Positions 23,252 through 33,650 of a stretch of 64,000 bases of DNA are shown here, piece after piece. The stretch comes from Dallia pectoralis (lineage: Eukaryota; Chordata; Actinopteri; Esociformes; Umbridae), in the NCBI GenBank assembly GCA_029465975.1, contig CM055743.1:19017630-19081629 (forward strand), given 5' to 3'. The position numbers and the translations under genes are program-made. The notes under the pieces are model-generated. The model did no database searches, was not told where the DNA came from, and saw only the letters and a program-made list of their open reading frames with translations. Position 1 is the stretch's first letter. The number at the start of each line of letters is the position of its first letter.

Positions 23252-26200
23252 CTACTTCCACTGCTGACCATAAGAATCCTGTGAAAACTCCAGGCTGTCA
23301 TTACCGTAACCATAGTTACCGGAATAGTCGGCCCCCTGCTGCAGGGGCTGCTGGGCGATAGGCTGGGACCCCCAGTTCTGCTGGTTGGTCTGCCGGCGCT
23401 TGGAGTCGGGCTGGTTGAACACGTCTGCCTTCCTCTTCCCCCCCACATTGCCCCCACGGTTCCCTCGGGCCCCCCGGGTACCGCGTCCCCTCGGTGGCTG
23501 GAAGGGTCCTCCGCGGCCCCCTCCCCGACCCCCCCGGGGTCCTCCAATGGGTGGCCCCCTCTGGGTGTATCCCCCACGGCCCCGTGCTGGTGGGGCCCCG
23601 CGGGCCCTAGGAGGTGGTGGCCCCCCCCTGCTGGGCCGGCTGCCGCGGCTCCTTGTGCTGTAGGTGTCCTCGTAGCCGTAGTAGGGGTCCTCGTAGCCCC
23701 CGCGGTAGTCGTGGTAATCATAGCCGTAGTAGTCATCATAGTAGTCTTCGTAGCTGTAGTAGTCCGGGGGGTAAGCGGCATAGCCACCGCCCCCTCGGTT
23801 GCCACGGCTCCTGCCCCCGCGGCTGGGTGGGGGCATGCGTGGTGGTGGGTAGTAGTAATAGTCATCATACCTGTGGGAGAACAGCTGGGTCAGCTTCCAT
23901 GTGGTCCTGTAACGGTCAATCTGATCAATCACAATAGTTAATCCAGCAGAACCTCCCTATGTGGCCTCACCCTGGGGTTCTGGTGGTCTGGCGTTGAGCC
24001 TGGCGCTCTTTCCTCTTCTTGTCTGGTGGCTTGGCCAAGACGATCTCGATCTCCTCTCCTCCCAACTCCTTTCCGTTCATTTCTGCCATTGCCTAGAAAG
24101 AGCGCCACCGTTGGTTCAGTTTGAACTTCACGCATACATGTGAGGATCAAATCAGGTTTTACTGAGCTGCCCCACCTTCACAGCAGCATCCCGGTCCTCA
24201 AAGTGGACAAAGGCGTAGTCTTTCAGCTTCTTCACCCGCTCCAGCTTGCCAAACGCGGAGAAGGTCTTCTCCAGGAGCTCCTCGGTGACTGGGGTGGCTA
24301 GCTTCCTCACAAACAGGACCTTCACCTGATGACACACAAACGCCACAGATAAAAATATAATAACATAATAATAATAATAAAACAATTAAGAACAATAAAT
24401 ACGAGCACAATTAACACGAGTACAATAAACACAAGTACAATAAACACGAGTACAATAAACACGAGTACAATAAACACGAGTACAATATATACGAGTATAA
24501 TAAATACAAGTACAATTGGAAGGGGGAATCTGTTGTCACGGGGACAGGGCTATTTGAATTCACCTTGGCCATGACATCCGGGTCTGGTTCTGCAACCGGG
24601 TCGGCCCACTCCACTGTGACCGGGTTCCCCCACACCTTCACCTTGCCGCTCATGAGGCGCCGGCGTGCCTGAGCTGCAGACTTGTGGTCCTCGTACTCCA
24701 GAAAACAGAAGCCGCGGTTCTTCTTCTTGTCGTCCGGCTGATGGTAGAGGATCACCTCTTGAAGCCCCTCTGGACGATAAACGAGACACGTCACGTGACT
24801 GAACTCTGACCAACAGAAATCCACTGAACATAACACCGGCTCAAGCTGAAATGGGTCGTCTGCACTTATACTGACCAGTGACTTTGCCAAAGTCTTCCAA
24901 TATGCTTTCTCTGGTCTTGTTCTTTGGGATCGAGCCGACAAACAGGCGGTTGTTTGCTACCGATATGCACACGCCAAGATATTTCCCAGAACGGATTTCA
25001 TAGTTGTCACACTGAAGACAAGAAAAATATGGTTAAAACCTCCAACTAATATGGCATTTAAAAGTCTGGATAATAATAGTTTGACAATATCAACAGGTCA
25101 TTTCTGCATTAGCTGGCTGAATCTGAGTAGATATTTCCCCCTCTGTCCCATGTCGGAGAGCTGAGAGTGGCTGCACCACTGAAAGCTATTAAGGTTAACC
25201 ATCATGCACTGGGGCGCAACGTTTTTTTCCCCCAGTTCTAAAAAATCTGATCTGTTACTAAAAAGTCATCTAGACTAATTTCAATAATTATTCCATGCTC
25301 ATTCCTCCACTGGATAGATAATGATGTGAAAATCTAGGATCGGTTACCCCAAGCAGCAGAACTTCTGGTCCAGATGTGTGCCAGATGTGTGTCAGAGAAA
25401 CACATCCTGTAGTGCTCTCAGGACCAACTTACAAGTTTCACCGCCTCCGCCGCCGCATCCTTGCCACAAAAGGTGATGAAGGCGTAGCCCCGGTTCTGGC
25501 CCGAGAGTGGGTCCATCATTAGCCTCAGGTCCCAAATAGGACCCGCTTTCTCAAACAGCGGTACCAGCTCATCTTCATACAGGTCTCTTGGGATCTTTCC
25601 CACAAACACCTGAGGGCAGAAAATCAATGGTCTGAATCAGTAGACTGTTACAGTGTTATCCCATCAGTAAGAAAATGTATGCCCTACATGTCAGTTTGAA
25701 ACAATGTAAAAAAAAAAGGTAAACAATGTAATATGTGAATGTGTTACAGTGGGCGTCAGATTCACCTCTGTTCCAATTCCAGGCTGTGCTCCTGTATACA
25801 CATCTAATATGTGAATGTGTTACAGTGGGCGTCAGATTCACCTCTGTTCCAATTCCAGGCTGTGCTCCTGTATACACGTCTAATATGTGAATGTGTTACA
25901 GTGGGCGTCAGATTCACCTCTGTTCCAATTCCAGGCTGTGCTCCTGTATACACGTCTAATATGTGAATGTGTTACAGTGGGCGTCAGATTCACCTCTGTT
26001 CCAATTCCAGGCTGTGCTCCTGTATACCTATCTAATATGTGAATGTGTTACAGTGGGCGTCAGATTCACCTCTGTTCCAATTCCAGGCTGTGCTCCTGTA
26101 TACACGTCTAATATGTGAATGTGTTACAGTGGGCGTCAGATTCACCTCTGTTCCAATTCCAGGCTGTGCTCCTGTATACCCATCTAATATGTGAATGTGT

Positions 26201-29200
26201 TACAGTGGGCGTCAGATTCACCTCTGTTCCAATTCCAGGCTGTGCTCCTGTATACACGTCTAATATGTGAATGTGTTACAGTGGGCGTCAGATTCACCTC
26301 TGTTCCAATTCCAGGCTGTGCTCCTGTATACACGTCTAATATGTGAATGTGTTACAGTGGGCGTCAGATTCACCTCTGTTCCAATTCCAGGCTGTGCTCC
26401 TGTATACACGTCTAATATGTGAATGTGTTACAGTGGGCGTCAGATTCACCTCTGTTCCAATTCCAGGCTGTGCTCCTGTATACGCGTCTAATATGTGAAT
26501 GTGTTACAGTGGGCGTCAGATTCACCTCTGTTCCAATTCCAGGCTGTGCTCCTGTATACACGTCTAATATGTGAATGTGTTACAGTGGGCGTCAGATTCA
26601 CCTCTGTTCCAATTCCAGGCTGTGCTCCTGTATACACGTCTAATATGTGAATGTGTTACAGTGGGCGTCAGATTCACCTCTGTTCCAATTCCAGGCTGTG
26701 CTCCTGTATACGCGTCTAATATGTGAATGTGTTACAGTGGGCGTCAGATTCACCTCTGTTCCAATTCCAGGCTGTGCTCCTGTATACCTATCTAATATGT
26801 GAATGTGTTACAGTGGGCGTCAGATTCACCTCTGTTCCAATTCCAGGCTGTGCTCCTGTATACATGTCTAATATGTGAATGTGTTACAGTGGGCGTCAGA
26901 TTCACCTCTGTTCCAATTCCAGGCTGTGCTCCTGTATACACGTCTAATATGTGAATGTGTTACAGTGGGCGTCAGATTCACCTCTGTTCCAATTCCAGGC
27001 TGTGCTCCTGTATACACGTCTAATATGTGAATGTGTTACAGTGGGCGTCAGATTCACCTCTGTTCCAATTCCAGGCTGTGCTCCTGTATACACGTCTAAT
27101 ATGTGAATGTGTTACAGTGGGCGTCAGATTCACCTCTGTTCCAATTCCAGGCTGTGCTCCTGTATACACGTCTAATATGTGAATGTGTTACAGTGGGCGT
27201 CAGATTCACCTCTGTTCCAATTCCAGGCTGTGCTCCTGTATACACGTCTAATATGTGAATGTGTTACAGTGGGCGTCAGATTCACCTCTGTTCCAATTCC
27301 AGGCTGTGCTCCTGTATACACGTCTAATATGTGAATGTGTTACAGTGGGCGTCAGATTCACCTCTGTTCCAATTCCAGGCTGTGCTCCTGTATACACGTC
27401 TAATATGTGAATGTGTTACAGTGGGCGTCAGATTCACCTCTGTTCCAATTCCAGGCTGTGCTCCTGTATACACGTCTAATATGTGAATGTGTTACAGTGG
27501 GCGTCAGATTCACCTCTGTTCCAATTCCAGGCTGTGCTCCTGTATACACGTCTAATATGTGAATGTGTTACAGTGGGCGTCAGATTCACCTCTGTTCCAA
27601 TTCCAGGCTGTGCTCCTGTATACACGTCTAATATGTGAATGTGTTACAGTGGGCGTCAGATTCACCTCTGTTCCAATTCCAGGCTGTGCTCCTGTATACA
27701 CGTCTAATATGTGAATGTGTTACAGTGGGCGTCAGATTCACCTCTGTTCCAATTCCAGGCTGTGCTCCTGTATACACGTCTAATATGTGAATGTGTTACA
27801 GTGGGCGTCAGATTCACCTCTGTTCCAATTCCAGGCTGTGCTCCTGTATACGCGTCTAATATGTGAATGTGTTACAGTGGGCGTCAGATTCACCTCTGTT
27901 CCAATTCCAGGCTGTGCTCCTGTATACACGTCTAATATGTGAATGTGTTACAGTGGGCGTCAGATTCACCTCTGTTCCAATTCCAGGCTGTGCTCCTGTA
28001 TACGCGTCCAATATGTGAATGTGTTACAGTGGGCGTCAGATTCACCTCTGTTCCAATTCCAGGCTGTGCTCCTGTATACACGTCTAATATGTGAATGTGT
28101 TACAGTGGGCGTCAGATTCACCTCTGTTCCAATTCCAGGCTGTGCTCCTGTATACATGTCTAATATGTGAATGTGTTACAGTGGGCGTCAGATTCACCTC
28201 TGTTCCAATTCCAGGCTGTGCTCCTGTATACACGTCTAATATGTGAATGTGTTACAGTGGGCGTCAGATTCACCTCTGTTCCAATTCCAGGCTGTGCTCC
28301 TGTATACACGTCTAATATGTGAATGTGTTACAGTGGGCGTCAGATTCACCTCTGTTCCAATTCCAGGCTGTGCTCCTGTATACACGTCTAATATGTGAAT
28401 GTGTTACAGTGGGTGTCAGATTCACCTCTGTTCCAATTCCAGGCTGTGCTCCTGTATACACGTCCTCTGGTGGGGGGCCACCGTATTTCCTCTGTCCAGT
28501 GGTGACGTCCAGGGTGTATCCTGTCCGCTCCAACAGAGTCTGGGAAACACACAGGCGTCAGCACAACCACTAGTGAAATACACCACGTGAGCAGGTACAC
28601 ACCTGGACCAAACAGGTGGTACACACTTAGCTGAAATCAACTGTCAAACAGCTGTATCTTTACCTTGATTTTGGACTCATCTGGCCCTTTGGTGGATTCT
28701 TGTACTTTGCTCCCCTGCTTTTCTCGTTGTCTATACGTCTTCATGACCCCACATAGGAAGGCGCTTTTATTCTGGAGGGGAGAACAGTAGATGTATGTAA
28801 TTGAGATTATGAACAGTGAAAAATGTATTCAACCCCTCTATGTGAACGTACCACGCTCTTTCTTCTGCACCACGTAAACTGACATGACTTCATTTAACTC
28901 TGATCCCTTCTCAACTCACCTGCACATGGGAGAGGTCGCTTTCTTTAAACTGTGACAGGACAGACAGCGCTCCCTCTTCGTTGAACTCACGCAGAGCGTC
29001 GATGGCTCTCTCGTCTAGGTCCACATAAGCCACCAAACCTACATGTACAAGACAGATTTTCAGCCATAACAACCTGGGCTTAACTAAGGCAGCATCCTAG
29101 GATTTCTTTGGAAAATGGATCAGATGGCCCACCAGTTGAGAATATGTTGTCCAGACTCTCTGCCACTTTCTGCGGCAGCCCAGCATCAATGAGTGTCTGG

Positions 29201-29295
29201 TAGTTTTCGGTCCGCTCGCCTTCGGGGGTGACTTCCATTGGCTCTTCGTCCTCTTTTACCGGGGCAGAACTACCGTTCACCTCGGTGGCGGCCAT
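23252..29295 (-). CDS. hnrnpr: Heterogeneous nuclear ribonucleoprotein R
   Basis: RNA-binding protein of the SYNCRIP/hnRNP R family, acting in mRNA processing and transport. Coding exons (minus): 29133-29295, 28920-29038, 28664-28771, 28426-28539, 25433-25609, 24876-25011, 24564-24769, 24176-24325, 23971-24092, 23252-23870. They sum to 1914 nt, giving 637 residues (human 633). Order: acidic N-terminal domain, then RRM1 (VFVGKI, RGYAFITF), RRM2 (LFVGSI, RGFCFLEY), RRM3 (LFVRKL, DYAFVHF), a Tyr/Asp-rich stretch, RGG boxes, a nuclear-signal-like KRKAD and a C-terminus ending YGQQWK. The intron after exon 4 carries a 36-copy array built from the exon 4 end and its splice donor. The C-terminal sequence favours HNRNPR over SYNCRIP. 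Confidence 0.97.
24385..24515. repeat. Short tandem repeat of an acgagtacaataaac-type unit
   Basis: About eight loose copies of a 15-bp unit with the core GTACAATAAACACGA, in the hnrnpr intron between the exons at 24176-24325 and 24564-24769. Confidence 0.85.
25726..28461. repeat. 76-bp array, 36 copies, each carrying the hnrnpr exon 4 end and splice donor
   Basis: Every unit starts exactly 76 bp from the last (28461 down to 25801 is 35 periods; 36 x 76 = 2736 bp), with no indels. Read on the minus strand, a unit is the last 36 coding bases of exon 4 (VYTGAQPGIGTE), the donor GAG|GTGAAT and 40 intronic bases. The unit nearest the exon is the genuine exon 4 end; the other 35 lie in the following intron. 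Variation is limited to a few sites such as cacgtc/cgcgtc/ctatc. Confidence 0.98.
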
Positions 29296-29650
29296 TCTCC
29301 TGGAGAAAAGATAAGACCAAATGATTCCAATCAGAGTTCTTGTTAATTGTTTATATTACATTTGTTTATTCTACAGAACTAATTCAAAAATTGTCCACAA
29401 AATAATTTGTTGGTCCCCTCTTAAAATTGGAAGTCTTGCTCAAGGAATTTAACATAAAGCATGTATCCAGTTCTGATTTGACAAAGGTAAATGTAATCTG
29501 AGAAAAACAAAACAGGCAACCTCGTAGGCAAAAATCATAACTGGGAAAATGTCTATATCGGGATAATTACTTAGCAATTGAACATCCAACAGTCAGTAAA
29601 CAAATACTGTTCCTGTCTAACTCGGTACCTACTATTGGTTATATATGATA

Positions 29651-29672
29651 TATGTGTGTGTGTGTGTGTGCA
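29651..29672. repeat. (TG)n microsatellite
   Basis: Short TG run in the hnrnpr 5' intron. Confidence 0.85.
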
Positions 29673-30007
29673 TCCTCGTATTACACCGCCCCGCCCCCTT
29701 GTACATAAAAGCTAATGCTAGCTAGTTACATTGATTTGGCTAGCTATATAGACCAATTCGACCGGATTTGCAATTTGAAAAATTTACACCGAAGAGATGA
29801 CATTTGTTTAGCGTGTACATACATACATCTTTCAAATATATAGATCGCTAAACCCGAATATAGCAGCTGATACGTGAACCAGAACCAGACGTTATTAGCG
29901 GAGCTAGCAGCAGAGCTAAAGGCCTGTTAGCCTGCGTGACTCCTAGCTGAATTTAAATAAACCACCCGCCAAAACAGGTGAAAACGTGCAATTAGCAAAT
30001 ACTTACC

Positions 30008-30190
30008 TTTATTTTCCGGGAAAATAACCGAATCTTAAAATGTACTTTGCTGCAGTAAACCAGAAGAGTTATTAATTATGGTGAATATGAATAATATCTT
30101 TGATTCTGAACCACGAGTCGGTTTGAGACGGTCCGGTCGCGCGCACACACACAACAACGGCCCCGCCCCACTCCGAGACAGAGCACGCCC
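30008..30190 (-). promoter_or_regulatory. hnrnpr: hnrnpr non-coding exon 1 and CpG-rich promoter
   Basis: The coding exon starts just after a 3' splice site (ccag|gagaATG on the minus strand), so a non-coding exon is needed. A consensus donor AAAG|GTAAGT ends a candidate exon at 30008. Around 30120-30210 the DNA is CpG-rich, with cgcgcg and ccccgcccc (Sp1-like), as expected of a housekeeping promoter. The transcription start is not defined. Confidence 0.6.
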
Positions 30191-30594
30191 CCCACGTAAC
30201 GTAACGACGTAGGCCTTCACATTTTCAACCAATCAAAATGTTTAATCTGCGATTGACATTATTTCAACCAATAACCGTTCCACATTTCCAGACAGAATGT
30301 GTGTGTACTTGTACATTCGCAAGAGCAGTGAGCAGAAACGACTTGGGATTTAGTAATGCAAAATACTGTTGTGTGAACACGAATTTGTTGCATTTTTAGG
30401 CATGAGAGCTTGAGATGCATGAGATGCTTATAATATCATATAGGCTAGGTTCAGGTTTCATTTTGGTCATCCTGCTACAGTCAGAAAACACATTGTACCT
30501 TAAATAAAATACAAAAAGGTATAGTAAATGTGCCAGATTTCAAGACAAATTTAAAGTGAACACGAAATGTCTGGCAACTGAAAGACTTAAGAGC

Positions 30595-30752
30595 TTTATT
30601 CACACTTTGCATTTGACTTGTATACAATCTCTTACAATAACCAGCTCTGGCAATAAGGGAGAGTTGACATGGTGCATAAAGTGTGGTGCAGCACTCATAT
30701 TTGGCATTGGTCATTTGTAAGCAGCGTGATCGGCGGGGAATGAAGACAGAGC
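30595..30752 (-). other. atp5if1: atp5if1 3' UTR
   Basis: Short 3' UTR with a minus-strand AATAAA at 30595-30600. About 400 bp separate it from the hnrnpr promoter, so the two genes are closely spaced head to tail. Confidence 0.65.
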
Positions 30753-32101
30753 TCAGCTATCATGTTTCAGCTTCTTGATTTTGCCCTTGTGACGGTCAAT
30801 CTCACGCTGCAGACGCTCAATCTCTTTCTTGTTGTGATCAATCTCTTCTTCATGGTGCTTCCTTAGGGAGGCCAACTGCTCTTTCTCCTTCTGCCTAAGA
30901 AGCAGGAAAGGACAAGCTCATGGTCATATCATATCCATAAGACTGCAAAATCCGGTCTCAAAGCAAGGCATTTAACCCAAAACGGCTTGCCAGGATATTG
31001 CTGTACATACAAAGCTCTTCAAATTCTACTTATTTGGTCAAACAAAATATAGAACGCAAATAAAGTGCAAATAAAATTCACACTGCATTTTAAGAGCAAC
31101 ATGTTTGCATACTTTCCTTTGAAATTGACTTGCCTAAAAGTTTAAAATCAATATGGATTGTCAGGTCATCCACGTATCTATTTACCTAAAATAATATTCC
31201 TCTTCGGCAGCTTCCTTCTTTCCAAAGGCCCCACCAGCCTCCCTTATCGTACCTCCTCCACCTCCTCCCTTTCCAGCTCCTTTGCCCAGCTCACCCAACT
31301 AGAACAGGAGAGAGAAACCCCCCAATTATCATACACATATTGGCATAACTGTAATAATGTCACAGGCATGATCTAAATGCAGATCACAAACCTCACAATG
31401 TACGTTGCCTTATGGAAAAAGCAGTGTGTTTTATGGAATACAATTTACATGAGATCCTTAGTTAGAAGACTGTATTTTTCAATGTAACCATTTTTAAGTA
31501 CAGTAATTGACTAAGTAAATGCTGTTTCTTAGGGTAATGAATAGAAAAGTTGCATAAACAACTCGTATGGTTGGTTTGAACAGCATGCCTCATTTGATAT
31601 AATAGAGAATCAAAGGAGAATGAAATCCAGTTTAAATGTAGATTTGCAGATAGTGGTGGAAATGTCACACTGTTTGGCACCTCTCAGTGTTGCAAACAAT
31701 CAGTGTGGAGAAAATCCTCGCATACATATCCCTAGTATCTCATCTATGACTCACGTAAAAACAACAATATACTGCCACCTACTGAGTTTCCTTCAAGTTC
31801 AACATGAATGCTTTGACATTGAAAAACAGAAAACGGACCCAACATGAGTTATTTAAAGCTGTTTACTAGGCGACTAAACAGAATGAGGATTATTCAGAGG
31901 AAATGTACGTGTACTAATAATAATATCAACGCTATTTGCTATGATAATTCAATAATAAATAAATTAATTAAGTCACAATGTCTACACAAAAAAACAACAA
32001 CATGTGTCAGTGCGGTGGCATCACATTACCTGGTCGGATGCCATCCTAATCTGGTTGGCATAGAAGCCCCTAAAATGTGATCTTAATAGAAGCCTCGCCA
32101 T
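30753..32101 (-). CDS. atp5if1: ATP synthase inhibitory factor 1 (IF1), mitochondrial
   Basis: Inhibits ATP hydrolysis by the mitochondrial F1-ATPase at low matrix pH. Three minus-strand exons, 32030-32101, 31186-31298 and 30753-30894, join in frame to 108 residues. Exon 1 gives an Arg-rich, hydroxylated and acid-free presequence (MARLLLRSHFRGFYANQIRM). Exon 2 has a glycine-rich linker and the inhibitory core IREAGGAFGKKEAAEEEYYF. Exon 3 is the dimerising coiled coil, with KHHEEEIDHNKKEIERLQRE and end KKLKHDS. The His run that sets pH sensing is partly altered: IDHNKK where human has IVHHKK. Fish have paralogues, so the a/b suffix is not assigned. Confidence 0.96.
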
Positions 32102-32193
32102 TATAATTTAATTACAATGCAAATGAATAAGCCTACTGCAGCACGCGGATTCAGGTCCAGGCGCGTCGCTTGTTGTGTTGTCTACTTTACGAT

Positions 32194-32212
32194 GCGGAAG
32201 TGTGGGCGGGGC
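32194..32212. promoter_or_regulatory. atp5if1: atp5if1 promoter elements: ETS and Sp1 sites
   Basis: GCGGAAGTG (32194-32202) is a consensus ETS/GABP site and GGGCGGGGC (32204-32212) an Sp1/KLF box, about 95-110 bp upstream of the ATG. The pair is typical of nuclear genes for mitochondrial proteins. The 44-bp array begins only nine bases further upstream. Confidence 0.6.
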
Positions 32213-32220
32213 TACTAAAG

Positions 32221-33628
32221 GCATCAGATGTTGCTGCCACCTAGTGGCATTATTAGGAACATGCGCATCAGATGTTGCTGCCACCTAGTGGCATTATTAG
32301 GAACATGCGCATCAGATGTTGCTGCCACCTAGTGGCATTATTAGGAACATGCGCATCAGATGTTGCTGCCACCTAGTGGCATTATTAGGAACATGCGCAT
32401 CACATGTTGCTGCTGCCTAGTGGCATTATTAAGAACATGCGCATCAGATGTTGCTGCCACCTAGTGGCATTATTAGGAACATGCGCATCAGATGTTGCTG
32501 CCACCTAGTGGCATTATTAGGAACATGCGCATCACATGTTGCTGCCACCTAGTGGCATTATTAAGAACATGCGCATCAGATGTTGCTGCCACCTAGTGGC
32601 ATTATTAGGAACATGCGCATCACATGTTGCTGCCACCTAGTGGCATTATTAAGAACATGCGCATCAGATGTTGCTGCCACCTAGTGGCTTTATTAAGAAC
32701 ATACGCATCAGATGTTGCTACCACCTAGTGGCATTATTAGGAACATGCGCATCAGATGTTGCTGCCACCTAGTGGCATTATTAGGAACAAGCGCATCAGA
32801 TGTTGCTGCCACCTAGTGGCATTATTAAGAACATGCGCATCAGATGTTGCTGCCACCTAGTGGCATTATTAGGAACATGCGCATCAGATGTTGCTGCCAC
32901 CTAGTGGCATTATTAAGAACATACGCATCAGATGTTGCTACCACCTAGTGGCTTTATTAAGAACATGCGCATCAGATGTTGCTGCCACCTAGTGGCTTTA
33001 TTAAGAACATGCGCATCAGATGTTGCTACCACCTAGTGGCTTTATTAAGAACATGCGCATCAGATGTTGCTGCCACCTAGTGGCTTTATTAAGAACATAC
33101 GCATCAGATGTTGCTACCACCTAGTGGCTTTATTAAGAACATGCGCATCAGATGTTGCTGCCACCTAGTGGCATTATTAAGAACATGCGCATCAGATGTT
33201 GCTGCCACCTAGTGGCATTATTAGGAACATACGCATCAGATGTTGCTGCCACCTAGTGGCATTATTAAGAACATACGCATCAGATGTTGCTGCCACCTAG
33301 TGGCATTATTAGGAACATGCGCATCAGATGTTGCTGCCACCTAGTGGCATTATTAGGAACAAGCGCATCAGATGTTGCTGCCACCTAGTGGCATTATTAG
33401 GAACATGCGCATCAGATGTTGCTGCCACCTAGTGGCATTATTAAGAACATGCGCATCAGATGTTGCTGCCACCTAGTGGCATTATTAAGAACATGCGCAT
33501 CAGATGTTGCTGCCACCTAGTGGCATTATTAAGAACATGCGCATCAGATGTTGCTGCCACCTAGTGGCATTATTAGGAACATGCGCATCAGATGTTGCTG
33601 CCACCTAGTGGCATTATTAAGAACATGC
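32221..33628. repeat. 44-bp array, 32 copies, with CTCF-core-like motif
   Basis: Thirty-two units of exactly 44 bp (32 x 44 = 1408), followed by a partial unit to about 33650. Each unit contains GCTGCCACCTAGTGG. The reverse complement, CCACTAGGTGGCAGC, fits the vertebrate CTCF core consensus. I count 27 intact cores. Four units have gctacc and one has gctgctgcc. Other variable sites are tagg/taag, catt/cttt and atgcgc/atacgc. The inner GCCAC-CTA-GTGGC is also a near-palindrome. Confidence 0.96.
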
Positions 33629-33650
33629 GCGTCAGTTGTTGCTGCCAATA

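Noticed and set aside
23236..23941. Long alternative-frame and antisense open frames over the hnrnpr last exon
   Set aside because: Shadows of the GC- and repeat-rich RGG/YG coding exon.
27943..28573. Small open frames across the 76-bp array, both strands
   Set aside because: The 76-bp period shifts frame each unit and stops occur after about two units; only the first 36 bases next to exon 4 are coding.
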